From NCBI GenBank assembly GCA_030615765.1, contig JAUWYP010000009.1, positions 1 through 61,494 on the forward strand: a stretch of 61,494 nt of DNA, given 5' to 3'. The stretch's first letter is position 1. Each line of letters opens with the position of its first letter. Of the stretch, positions 1-7,014 are shown in pieces. The notes below the pieces were generated by a model that saw nothing but the letters and a program-made list of their open reading frames with translations, was not told where the DNA came from and made no database searches. Origin of the DNA: Dehalococcoidia bacterium (GTDB lineage: Bacteria > Chloroflexota > Dehalococcoidia > SM23-28-2). The translations under genes were made by a program, and so were the position numbers.

Positions 1-312
1 GCTACATTTCCCCTGTCAGAAAAATGGTGATTGATGTCAGATTTCAAGGAAAGGTATAGCTCTATACCCCTTTTGATCCATTTTATCAATCCCTTTGTTG
101 GCCCCTGAAAGAGATACCTCCTGTCCATGCCTGAAGGGATCGGTTCCGGGTTCGGGGTCCAAGCCCGGACCGGCCTTTCTTGACCGATGGGTGGAACATA
201 CCGTTCGCCCCCATTGACGTATCATGCTTTTGTGGAAAGCCAGGCAGGGCTCTTCAACCGGGATTCGTGAATCCCGCCGGGGCGGGAAACCGCTCAACCC
301 AGGAGGCAGTTC
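1..312. other. Window edge, no intact gene; two hairpins
   Basis: No supported gene. Two perfect inverted repeats are visible: GGTATAG/CTATACC at 53-68 and CGGGATTC/GAATCCCG at 259-276. The second resembles the GGATT/AATCC hairpins at 806-825 and 54814-54833. A good ribosome binding site (AGGAGG, about 301-306) precedes the ORF that starts at 313. The stretch looks less GC-rich than the rest of the window. Confidence 0.5.
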
Positions 313-576
313 ATGCAGATATTGGTGGATGCGGACGCATTGCCCAATGTGATAAAGGATATCCTGTTCAAGGCCGTGAAAAGGCTGCGCATTCCCTTGA
401 CCATGGTTGCGAATCAGTATGTGACCGTAGAAAAGTCGAAATATATCAAGAGCATCGTCGTATCATCCGGTCCTGATGTGGCGGACGATCGGATAGTGGA
501 ACTGGTTCAGCAGGGCGACCTGGTGGTTACAGCGGATATCCCCCTCGCAGACCCCCGGTGTTGGAGACGATGGTGA
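313..576 (+). pseudogene. Truncated YaiI/YqxD-family (DUF188) protein
   Basis: The first about 78 residues look like the start of a YaiI/YqxD (DUF188) protein, a PIN-like nuclease-fold family of unproven activity. Family signatures are the N-terminal ILVDADALPN and the later VVTADIPLA. Family members are about 150 residues long, and here homology stops at about nt 548. The last residues (DPRCWRRW) come from antisense reading of a cofD fragment that begins at about nt 553. The gene has a good AGGAGG site six bases before the ATG, so it was probably real before the break. Base composition is lower in GC than in the genes further right. Either a genuine rearrangement or an assembly join made this truncation. 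A functional protein is unlikely because the C-terminal half is missing. Confidence 0.7.
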
Positions 577-655
577 CATCCTTCTGAGGCACGACCTGGA
601 GGAGGCCCTGGAGGAAGCGGGCGGCGCCAACGCCGCCGGAGAGGACGGTGATCAT
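553..655 (-). pseudogene. cofD: CofD N-terminal fragment (2-phospho-L-lactate transferase)
   Basis: Reading the minus strand from the ATG at 655 gives MITVLSGGVGAARFLQGLL, followed by VVPQKDVTIVSNTG. This matches the start of CofD, the coenzyme F420 enzyme that joins a phospholactyl (or related) group to FO, including the glycine-rich LSGGVGAAR loop. Only about 34 codons remain; the NTGDD motif is cut after NTG, where sequence passes into the truncated yaiI-like gene. The first eight codons occur a second time at 842-865, overlapping the stop of the TPR gene by ATGA. That overlap suggests cofD originally followed the TPR gene directly and was split by a 182-bp insert. Confidence 0.75.
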
Positions 656-658
656 GGC

Positions 659-840
659 GCTGCCTAGGATAGCGGATGGGCTGGAGTGAGGGAAGGGGGT
701 TGAGCTCTGCGGGCTGATGGTGGTTTGAGGATGTAGTAGCGGTCTGCGCGTTGTCCGCCTTGCGGACTCCGCCTCTGGCGGAGAAACCCGCAGCTTATGG
801 GCAAGCCGCGGATTTCAATCCGCGGGCAAATCCAGTCATT
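659..840. mobile_element. 182-bp hairpin-bearing insert flanked by a 28-bp direct repeat
   Basis: The 28-bp sequence at 631-658 is repeated exactly at 841-868. It spans the first eight codons of cofD plus the ATGA overlap with the TPR gene. The 182 bp between the copies carry palindromes: GTCCGC/GCGGAC and CTCCGCC/GGCGGAG within 750-791, and CCGCGGATT/AATCCGCGG at 806-825. The 42 bp at 750-791 recur exactly at 54747-54788. No terminal inverted repeat and no ORF is visible in the insert. The layout reads as an insertion with target duplication, but slippage or recombination between repeats is also possible. Confidence 0.6.
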
Positions 841-841
841 C

Positions 842-865
842 GCCGCCGGAGAGGACGGTGATCAT
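842..865 (-). pseudogene. Stub of the original cofD start
   Basis: ATG plus seven codons (MITVLSGG) identical to the start of the cofD fragment at 655, then Glu and a TGA at 836-838 contributed by the inserted sequence. The ATG overlaps the TPR gene's TGA (ATGA), the usual sign of translational coupling, so this is probably the ancestral position of the cofD start. Confidence 0.6.
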
Positions 866-1998
866 GGCTGCTTCGGGGGGCGTTTCTTGCGGGCGCGCTT
901 GGGCCTGGGCTTCGGCGGGCCGGCTGCCTCAGCGAGCTCGAGCAGTCCCAGGAAGATCCGGACGGTTTCTGGGCCGGGCCCGCCGGCGCCGATGGCTTCA
1001 TACAGGGGCTTGGCCTGGTTCAGGAGGCTCCGCGCTTTGTCCTCCTCGCCCCGCTGCGCGGCGAGGAGGCCCAGGCTGCCGAGCTGGTTCGCCTGGCCGA
1101 GGCGGTTGCCGATCTCCTGATGGATGGCCAGCGCCTTCGTGTAGTGCTGCTCGGCCGTGTCCAGATCGCTCCGCTGGCGGTAGACGTTGCCAAGGTTGCC
1201 GAGGTCCGCCGCCTGGCCGCGGCGGTTGCCGGTCTGGTCGTCGATGGCGAGGGCCTTCTTGTGGTGCTCCTCGGCCGTGTCTAGCTCTCCCATACGGAAG
1301 TAGACGGTGCCAAGGTTGCCGAGGTCCGCCGCCTGGCCGCGGCGGTTGCCGGTCTGGTCGTCGATGGCGAGGGCCTTCTTGTGGTGCTCCTCGGCCTTGT
1401 CGAGGTCGCCCCTATTGGCGTAGACGAGGCCCAGGTTGGCGAGGGCGGCGGCCTGCCCCAGCTTGTTGCCGATCTGCTCATCGATGGCCAGGGCCTTCTT
1501 GTAGTACTCCTCGGCCTTGTCCAGCTCGCCGCGGTCGGCGTAGACGAGGCCCAGGCCGACGAGGGCCGCGGCCTGCCCCTCGCGATCCTTGGGCCGTTGC
1601 GCAGCGCCGAGCGCTTCCCGATAGTGGCCCTCCGCCTCCACGAGAGTGCCCTGCATGCCAAAGCTGTTGCCGATGAGGATGTGGAGGGCGCAGCGTTGGC
1701 TGTCGTTGTCGGTGGCAGCGAATGCCTTCTCGAACTCAGCGATGGCGGCTTCGTGCTGGTCTGCCTGCTGGAGCCGTCGGCCCTCCTTGAAGTGATCGCG
1801 CACCTTGCCCTTGGCTTGGGGGAGGCCGTCTAGATACTGGACCAGCCTGCCCAGCGACGCCTCAACCCTCTCCAGTCGCTCGCCCACATCAGGCTGTCCG
1901 CGCGCGCGACGCCAGAGCCATCGCAGGCCGGCGAGCAGAGCGCCGATGATTGTCAATGAGGCGGCGACGATGCCGAGAATGATACCCGCTGTTTGCAA
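862..1998 (-). CDS. Membrane-anchored TPR-repeat protein
   Basis: A 378-residue protein with one N-terminal membrane segment (about residues 4-25), a short basic stretch and a coiled linker, then about six tetratricopeptide repeats (roughly residues 75-330) recognised by the recurring GNLG.VY...G.LD.AE..Y.KAL pattern. The tail is rich in Lys, Arg and Pro (KPRPKRARKKRPPKQP). The repeats probably form a protein-binding superhelix on the cytoplasmic side of the membrane. Two central repeats are nearly identical at DNA level (88 bp at 1189-1276 and 1309-1396), a sign of recent internal duplication. The start lies 5 bp after the mutS2 stop, so the two are probably co-transcribed. The partner is unknown. 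Confidence 0.8.
   Translation of the reverse strand: MQTAGIILGIVAASLTIIGALLAGLRWLWRRARGQPDVGERLERVEASLGRLVQYLDGLPQAKGKVRDHFKEGRRLQQADQHEAAIAEFEKAFAATDNDSQRCALHILIGNSFGMQGTLVEAEGHYREALGAAQRPKDREGQAAALVGLGLVYADRGELDKAEEYYKKALAIDEQIGNKLGQAAALANLGLVYANRGDLDKAEEHHKKALAIDDQTGNRRGQAADLGNLGTVYFRMGELDTAEEHHKKALAIDDQTGNRRGQAADLGNLGNVYRQRSDLDTAEQHYTKALAIHQEIGNRLGQANQLGSLGLLAAQRGEEDKARSLLNQAKPLYEAIGAGGPGPETVRIFLGLLELAEAAGPPKPRPKRARKKRPPKQP
1189..1396. repeat. Tandem near-identical TPR coding repeat
   Basis: An 88-bp segment at 1189-1276 is repeated exactly at 1309-1396, a period of 120 bp. It encodes consecutive TPR units of the membrane-anchored TPR protein. Perfect nucleotide identity implies recent unequal recombination or gene conversion. 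Confidence 0.8.
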
Positions 1999-2003
1999 CT
2001 CAG

Positions 2004-4388
2004 TCAGCGCGCTACCTCCACGATGGTCACGCCCTCGCCGCCCTCGGTGGGCGGGGGTGTCGAGAGGGATTTTACCAGCGGGTGCGTGCTTAAGGCATCC
2101 CTGATGCCGTGGCGGAGGGTGCCGGTGCCCTTGCCGTGGACGATGCGCACCTGGGGCAGGCCGGCGCGGAAGGCGGCGTCCAGGTGCTGGTCGATGAGGG
2201 GCATGGCCTCGTCTACGGTCATGCCGCGCACCTCCAGCTCTGACGGCGGCGGCTCGGTCGGCGGGAGGCTGGTGTCGACGGTGGCCACCTCCTCGGCCTT
2301 GTCCACTCCCTCGACCTCGCTGACGTTGATCTTGCCGTGGAAGGCGCCCAGGCGGACGGCGAGCTCGCCGTGCTCGTCGGGCGGAGCGAGGGCCTCGGCG
2401 GGCTGCGACAGGTCGCGGAGCCAGAGGCGGTCGCCGACGGCGATGGGCGGCAGGGGCCCCTTGCGGCGAGGCTTGCGCTTGCGGCGCACCTTCTCCACCC
2501 GCTCCTCGACGGCCTCGACCTTCTGCTTGGCGGCGTCGAGGGCTTCCTTGGCGGCGGCAGCGGCGGCCTCGCGCTCGGCGCGGGCGATCTCCTTGGCGGC
2601 GGTGCGCAGGGCGGCGCGCGTCTGCTGGAGCTCGCGCTCCATCTCGCGGCGGGTGCGCTCGAGGGTGCGGTCGTGCTCGGTGTCCACAGCCATCAGCTTC
2701 TCGGCCAGGCCGGCGCGGATGGCCTCGGCCTCGCGGCGGGCGATCTGCTCGGCGCGGGCGGCGTCGGCTGCCTGCTGGCGCTCGCGCTGGATCTCGACGA
2801 GGAGGCTCTCGAGCTCCTGGCGGTCGGGGGCGATGTGCTGGCGGGCACGGTCGAGGATGTCGGCGGGCATGCCGAGGCGGTCGGCGATGGCGAGGGCGTT
2901 GCTCTGGCCGGGCAGGCCGATGGTCAGGCGATAGGTGGGGGCGAGGGTCTCGAGGTCGAACTCGACCGAGGCGTTCACGATGCCCGGCGTGACGTGGGCG
3001 AAGAGCTTGAGCTGGCCGTGGTGGGTGGTGGCGACGGTGGTGGCGCCGACGTCGAGCAGGTGGTGGAGGATGGCCTGGGCGAGGGCCGTCCCCTCGCTGG
3101 GGTCGGTGCCGGCGCCGAGCTCGTCGAGGAGGACCAGGCTGTTGGGCTCGGCCTTGGCCAGGATGCGGATGATGTTGCCGACGTGGGAGCTGAAGGTGGA
3201 CAGCGACTGCTCGATGCTCTGCTCGTCGCCGATGTCGGCGTGGACGGAGTCGAACACGGGGATGCGACTGCCGAGGTCGGCCGGGATGGGCAGGCCGGCC
3301 TGGGCCATGAGGGTGAGCAGGCCGACGGTCTTGAGGGCGACGGTCTTGCCGCCGGTGTTCGGGCCGGTGATGAGAACGATGGAGTAGGCGTCGCCCACCC
3401 AGATGGAGATGGGGACCACCTCGCCGGTGAGCAGAGGGTGACGGGCGTTCACCAGGCGCAGCTCGGCGGGGCCGTGGGCGAGCCAGGGCTGGTCGTCGCT
3501 GAGGTAGGGGAGCTCGTTGCAGGCCAGGGCCTCGCCCAGCTTGGCCTTGGCGAGGGCAAGGTCGAGTTCGGCCACGGTCTCGACCGTGGTCTCGATGTCG
3601 GCGGCGGCCTGGCCCACCTGGGCGCTGAGGGCGCGGAGGATGCGCTCGACCTCGCGCTGCTCCTCGAGCTGCAGCTCGCGCCAGGTGTTGCCCAGCTCGA
3701 CGGCATCCAGGGGCTCGAGGAAGACGGTGGCGCCGCTGCTGGAGACGTCGTGGACGATGCCGGGCAGCTGGCCGCGCAACTCGGCTTTGACGGGGATGAC
3801 GTAGCGGCCGTCGCGGAGGGTGACGATGGGCTCCTGGGCCGCGTGGCGGCCCGTCGACGAGGAGAGGATGCGCTGGAGCTTGGCGGTGAGGCGGTCGTGG
3901 GCGAGGCGGGTCTCGCGGCGGAGCTCGGATAGCATGGGGCTGGCGGCGTCGGTCAGCTCGGAGCGGGGGTTGATGCAGCGCGATATCTCGGCCGCCAGGG
4001 GCGAGAGGTCGGCCAGGCCTTCCGCCAGTGCGGTGAGCAGGGGGAGGTTGATGCCGAGGCGCTGGATGGTGTTGCGCAGCGATACGGCCAGGCTGAGGGT
4101 GGCCTGGATGTCGAGCAGCTCGGCGGGCTCGAGGACGCCGGCGAGGGCGGCCTTCCGGGCCTGAGGGCGCACGTCGTGGGCGCCGCCGAGGGTGAAGTTG
4201 GGCTGCATCTCGAGCAGGCGGCGGGCCTCGGCGGTGATGCGCTGGCGGCGGACAACCTCGGCGTAGTCGGGCGATGGGCGCAGGGCAAGGGCGAGGGCGC
4301 GGCTGGCGGAGAAGGAGGTGTGCCGGGCCAGGCGGGCCAGTATCTTCTCGAACTCCAGGGTGGCGAGGGTCTTAGCAGAAGTGCTCAT
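2004..4388 (-). CDS. mutS2: Endonuclease MutS2
   Basis: MutS2, a MutS-family ATPase with a C-terminal Smr nuclease domain, linked to suppression of recombination and, in some bacteria, rescue of collided ribosomes. The 794-residue protein has the usual length. Visible parts are the N-terminal clamp region, Walker A GPNTGGKT at 342-349, the aspartate-rich LLDELGAGTDP signature, a long coiled-coil of Glu/Arg/Ala, and an Smr domain with LEVRGMTVDEA and HGKGTGTL near the end. I place the start at the ATG ending at 4388 (MSTSAKTLATLEF). The longer frame to 4472 would translate a palindromic repeat (VRQAHHER) and is unlikely. An older start seems to be the TTG at 4984-4986, overlapping the upstream GNAT stop. 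A GIY-YIG insert now separates the two. Confidence 0.93.
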   Translation of the reverse strand: MSTSAKTLATLEFEKILARLARHTSFSASRALALALRPSPDYAEVVRRQRITAEARRLLEMQPNFTLGGAHDVRPQARKAALAGVLEPAELLDIQATLSLAVSLRNTIQRLGINLPLLTALAEGLADLSPLAAEISRCINPRSELTDAASPMLSELRRETRLAHDRLTAKLQRILSSSTGRHAAQEPIVTLRDGRYVIPVKAELRGQLPGIVHDVSSSGATVFLEPLDAVELGNTWRELQLEEQREVERILRALSAQVGQAAADIETTVETVAELDLALAKAKLGEALACNELPYLSDDQPWLAHGPAELRLVNARHPLLTGEVVPISIWVGDAYSIVLITGPNTGGKTVALKTVGLLTLMAQAGLPIPADLGSRIPVFDSVHADIGDEQSIEQSLSTFSSHVGNIIRILAKAEPNSLVLLDELGAGTDPSEGTALAQAILHHLLDVGATTVATTHHGQLKLFAHVTPGIVNASVEFDLETLAPTYRLTIGLPGQSNALAIADRLGMPADILDRARQHIAPDRQELESLLVEIQRERQQAADAARAEQIARREAEAIRAGLAEKLMAVDTEHDRTLERTRREMERELQQTRAALRTAAKEIARAEREAAAAAAKEALDAAKQKVEAVEERVEKVRRKRKPRRKGPLPPIAVGDRLWLRDLSQPAEALAPPDEHGELAVRLGAFHGKINVSEVEGVDKAEEVATVDTSLPPTEPPPSELEVRGMTVDEAMPLIDQHLDAAFRAGLPQVRIVHGKGTGTLRHGIRDALSTHPLVKSLSTPPPTEGGEGVTIVEVAR

Positions 4389-4425
4389 TGAACAGCTCGT
4401 TTGTCTTGCCTCAGGACTTAGAATA

Positions 4426-4547
4426 ATCCGCTCATGGTGAGCCTGTCGAACCGTGAGGGCGCGATCGCTCATCCTTCGACGAGCTCAGGATGAGCGGGAT
4501 CATGCCTCCCATAAGGATCCGCTCATGGTGAGCCTGTCGAACCATGG
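4426..4547. repeat. Three palindromic REP-like hairpins (family A)
   Basis: Hairpins at about 4428-4452 (CTCATGGT/ACCGTGAG), 4466-4496 (CGCTCATCC/GGATGAGCG) and 4517-4547 (CATGGT/ACCATG). All share loops of the type TTCGAC..GCTCA or its complement. The first and third are direct repeats about 91 bp apart. They lie between the mutS2 start and the GIY-YIG gene, and the last supplies the GIY-YIG C-terminus (STGSP). Related copies are at 4836-4864, 18396-18415 and 30918-30996. Confidence 0.8.
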
Positions 4548-4819
4548 CCGCGCGATAGCCGTCTAAGGCCTTGCCAGTCACCTCTAACTAGAGCCTCCTT
4601 CTTGCGCCTTGACCAGCCCTTCAGCTGTCTCTCGCGCAGGAAAACATTCTCGCGAGAGGGGAATTCCTCATGAAAGACGAACTGGACGGGTCGGCGAGAG
4701 TGGGTGTAACCCCTGATTTGGCCGCTTTGGTGGGCGGCGAGCCGTCTTTCGAGATCGTCCGTGTGACCCACATAGTAGGAGCCGTCGGCGCAGCGGAGGA
4801 TGTAGACGTAGAAGCTCAT
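4523..4819 (-). CDS. GIY-YIG single-domain nuclease, repeat-associated
   Basis: A 98-residue single-domain GIY-YIG protein of the UPF0213/YhbQ type. The signature is YVYILRCADGSYYVGHT, followed by a conserved Arg (ERRLAAH) and a Glu (ENVFLRERQLKGW) that would complete the active site. The family cuts DNA with one metal ion, but the role of small stand-alone members is largely unknown. The C-terminal HGSTGSP is translated from a family A palindromic repeat. Three such repeats lie downstream and one upstream (4836-4864). The whole unit sits inside a duplicated mutS2 5' end, so the gene looks like a passenger or driver of a small mobile unit. Confidence 0.85.
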   Translation of the reverse strand: MSFYVYILRCADGSYYVGHTDDLERRLAAHQSGQIRGYTHSRRPVQFVFHEEFPSRENVFLRERQLKGWSRRKKEALVRGDWQGLRRLSRGHGSTGSP

Positions 4820-4835
4820 CGAACACGGTCCTGTG

Positions 4836-4864
4836 GCTCGTCCTTCGACGGGCTCAGGACGAGC
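4836..4864. repeat. REP-like hairpin upstream of the GIY-YIG gene (family A)
   Basis: Perfect stem GCTCGTCC/GGACGAGC with a TTCGACGGGCTCA loop. It belongs to the same family as the hairpins at 4426-4547, so the GIY-YIG gene is bracketed by related palindromes on both sides. Confidence 0.8.
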
Positions 4865-4894
4865 GGTTGGGGGGCGAGGGCGGGCGGATGGGGA

Positions 4895-4986
4895 GCGAGG
4901 GCGCGGCCGGCGGAGAAGGTGGTGTGGCGGGCCAGGCGGGCCAGTATCTTGTCGAACTCCAGGGTGGCGAGGGTCTTAGGGTTCAA
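4895..4986 (-). pseudogene. Remnant of the original mutS2 5' end
   Basis: The 85 bp at 4895-4979 match 4291-4375 inside mutS2 with only four differences. Translated, it reads KTLATLEFDKILARLARH and on to RALA, after which similarity to MutS2 ends. Its TTG (4984-4986) overlaps the TGA of the GNAT gene (TTGA), so this is probably where mutS2 once began. The copy is now separated from mutS2 by a 519-bp insert (4376-4894). Confidence 0.8.
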
Positions 4987-5483
4987 GGGTTCTGCTCCTG
5001 CCTCAAAGATAGTTGTCGCTCCAGCACCACCGACGTCTCGCGCTGGCGGGCGGGGATGTCCCAATACATACGCAGGAGGGCGTCGCCGTCGGGCAGGAGG
5101 CGGAAGCCGTGCTTCTCGTAGAAGGTAATGGCCCAGGTGGCGGCGGCCCAGGTGCCCACCAGCAGGCGCTCGGTCGTCGTCTGGCCCATGACGTGGCGGA
5201 CGAGGGCGCTGGCGATGCCCCGGCGCTGGCGGTCGGGGAGGACGTAGCAGTGGCGGATCAGGGTCACGTCCCCCATCGGCTCGAAGCCGATGATGCCGGC
5301 CAGGCGTCCGTCCTCCTCCCAGGCGTAGAAGGTCATGCGGGCGGCCTCGCGCTCCAGCTCGTCCAGGGGCATGTAGGGCCGCTGGTAGCAGTCGGCGGGG
5401 ATGGCGCCCTCGTAGGCGGTGGCGGCGTCGTTGATGACGTCGAACATGCGGCCGAGGTCGGCGTGGTTGCAGGGTCTAATCAA
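4983..5483 (-). CDS. GNAT-family N-acetyltransferase
   Basis: A 166-residue protein with the GNAT fold, which transfers acetyl from acetyl-CoA to an amine. The acetyl-CoA loop is seen as VLPDRQRRGIASALVRH (about residues 81-97), preceded by the beta-strand region GIIGFEPMGDVTLIRHCYV and followed by FYEKHGFRLLPDG, the typical C-terminal YEKxGF element. The substrate cannot be told. The start is a TTG with GGAGAT upstream. It begins 12 bp after the stop of the MEMO-AMMECR1 gene, so the two form an operon. Its TGA overlaps the presumed original TTG start of mutS2. Confidence 0.85.
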   Translation of the reverse strand: MIRPCNHADLGRMFDVINDAATAYEGAIPADCYQRPYMPLDELEREAARMTFYAWEEDGRLAGIIGFEPMGDVTLIRHCYVLPDRQRRGIASALVRHVMGQTTTERLLVGTWAAATWAITFYEKHGFRLLPDGDALLRMYWDIPARQRETSVVLERQLSLRQEQNP

Positions 5484-5495
5484 TGGGGATCTCCA

Positions 5496-6860
5496 CTAGG
5501 TGTAGCGCCTCACGGTAAAGCGAAAGAGATCGGGCGACTCTTCGGGGGGGATGCAGGCCTTGTCCTTGGCGATGGATATCTGCTCCTCGACTGTGCTCAC
5601 CCCTTCAAGGTCCGGCAGGAGGAGGCCGCGGCGAGGGCCGAGGCGTACGATGAGGCCGTAGCGCTTGGGGTCGAGCTCCTCGGGGCTGGCCACCGGCTCG
5701 GCGGGGGAGAGAACGTCCACGCTGTAGGAGAGCTCATCGAGCTCTTCGGGGGTGACCTCCAGAAAGCGGGGGTCGCGGGTGGCGGAGTCGATGGCATTGC
5801 GCACCACCTCCTGGGCCAGGTTGGCCTGGGTTGGCTCGAGGGTGCCGATGCAGCCGCGCAGCTCGCCGCGCTTCTTGATGGAGACGAAGGCCCCTGCCCG
5901 TTCGAGCATCTCTTCCGAGAGGTCCGTCGGCTCGATGACGCGGCTGTGGCGCACAAAGGTCTCCACCGCCTCCCTGGCCAGGCGAACCAGGGGGTGGCTG
6001 CCGGCCTCTGTGGCGGCGGCTGCCGAAGCCTGTGCGGGCTCGGCGGGGCCTTCGATATCGACGGCTGCCACTAGATAGCCCACGCCGAAGGGCCCCTCGT
6101 AGGAGAGGACGCGCGGCCTGGCTGTCAGGCCGTCGAGAGCGCCCATGAGGAAGCTCAGCGAAGGCACTGCGTCCTCGGCTGCCTGCTGGCGGAAGCTGGC
6201 GTCCATGTCCAGGACGGTCTTGACGTCCCACTCTGCGATCGCCTTCTGGATCTTCTCGTCGAACAGAGGGCCTGGGGGGCCGTAGTTCAGGTTGTGGGAG
6301 AGGTCGGCGCTGGCGATGATGACCACTCGCTTGCCGAGGCGATCGAGCGCCTGGGCGACGGCCTGGCCCAGAGCGAAATGCTGCTGCGGTGGCAGGAAGG
6401 ATACGGACAGGGGCACGAGCTTGGCCTCTCGCAGGGCGGGCCGCAGGTAGTAGAGGGGAACGGTGCAGCCCCAGTCCAGCCCGTCGCACCAGCGGCCTGT
6501 GGAGTCGCGATAGCGCCAGCGCTCGAGGGGCTCCAGGGGGACTCCGGAGCGCTGGGCTTCCTCGCGGATGAGGGCGGCCGCCTCCACATCGTTGTCGAAG
6601 GCGAAGGTGACCTGGGGAGCGTCCCAGGCGTCGAGGCTACCGTCGGCGCGGGGGCCGACCAGGATGGAGAAGGCGTCGAGCTGCACCGGCCCATGGGGGC
6701 TGATGAGGATGGCCGTCTCCGGCCGGTGCTGGGCCATCTCCCGCGCGACCTGCTCCAGGGCGTCGATTGTCTTCTGGGTCTCCTTCTCGCGGCCGTGGCC
6801 GATCTCGTGGACGATGATCGGCGGATGAGGGGAGACGCAGGCGAACACTATTGATGCCAT
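5496..6860 (-). CDS. MEMO-like dioxygenase/AMMECR1 fusion (AmmeMemoRadiSam system)
   Basis: A 454-residue fusion of two halves of the AmmeMemoRadiSam system. Residues about 1-270 are a LigB/MEMO-type class III extradiol dioxygenase fold with the metal-site-like SPHPPII and later SADLSHNL. Residues about 285-454 are an AMMECR1 domain with [16 protein letters not shown] and a closing FTVRRY. The known system adds a radical SAM enzyme, which is not in this window. Its biochemical job in bacteria is unsettled; modification of a small molecule or protein is only proposed. I choose the ATG ending at 6860, with AAAGGAA just before it, over the ATG six codons upstream. The downstream neighbour is the GNAT gene. 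Confidence 0.88.
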   Translation of the reverse strand: MASIVFACVSPHPPIIVHEIGHGREKETQKTIDALEQVAREMAQHRPETAILISPHGPVQLDAFSILVGPRADGSLDAWDAPQVTFAFDNDVEAAALIREEAQRSGVPLEPLERWRYRDSTGRWCDGLDWGCTVPLYYLRPALREAKLVPLSVSFLPPQQHFALGQAVAQALDRLGKRVVIIASADLSHNLNYGPPGPLFDEKIQKAIAEWDVKTVLDMDASFRQQAAEDAVPSLSFLMGALDGLTARPRVLSYEGPFGVGYLVAAVDIEGPAEPAQASAAAATEAGSHPLVRLAREAVETFVRHSRVIEPTDLSEEMLERAGAFVSIKKRGELRGCIGTLEPTQANLAQEVVRNAIDSATRDPRFLEVTPEELDELSYSVDVLSPAEPVASPEELDPKRYGLIVRLGPRRGLLLPDLEGVSTVEEQISIAKDKACIPPEESPDLFRFTVRRYT

Positions 6861-6895
6861 GATTTTCCTTTCGTCCATTATATCCCTCGTCAGGG

Positions 6896-6911
6896 AGGGG
6901 CTAAAGCCCCT
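6896..6911. repeat. Short hairpin AGGGGC-TAAA-GCCCCT
   Basis: Perfect 6-bp stem with a TAAA loop between selA and the MEMO-AMMECR1 gene. It resembles the GGGCTGAAGCCC hairpins of family B at 42865-42882 and 59380-59450. No T-run follows on either strand, so it is not a clear intrinsic terminator. Confidence 0.5.
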
Positions 6912-7014
6912 GCCCGGCGCGGCAGTTGTCAGCCTGCTTAGGGACGCGGGATGATTTCTGACTCGGGTGGAGGGAAGGCAGCTAGAAAGGAGTCATAGCG
7001 AAGTAAAGGAGCAC

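Noticed and set aside
2337-3932. 531-aa plus-strand ORF opposite mutS2
   Set aside because: Antisense shadow with Gly/Val/Glu-rich composition. The minus-strand MutS2 has all family motifs.
4389-4472. Extended mutS2 start at 4472 (28 extra residues)
   Set aside because: The extra residues translate a palindromic repeat (VRQAHHER) and have no MutS2 similarity. The ATG ending at 4388 fits the family start.
5013-6074. 353-aa plus-strand ORF opposite the GNAT and MEMO-AMMECR1 genes
   Set aside because: Antisense shadow with low-complexity Gly/Val/Ala. No family motif is present.
6896-6911. Intrinsic terminator after selA
   Set aside because: The hairpin is perfect but has no T-run on either side. 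It fits the dispersed hairpin families better.
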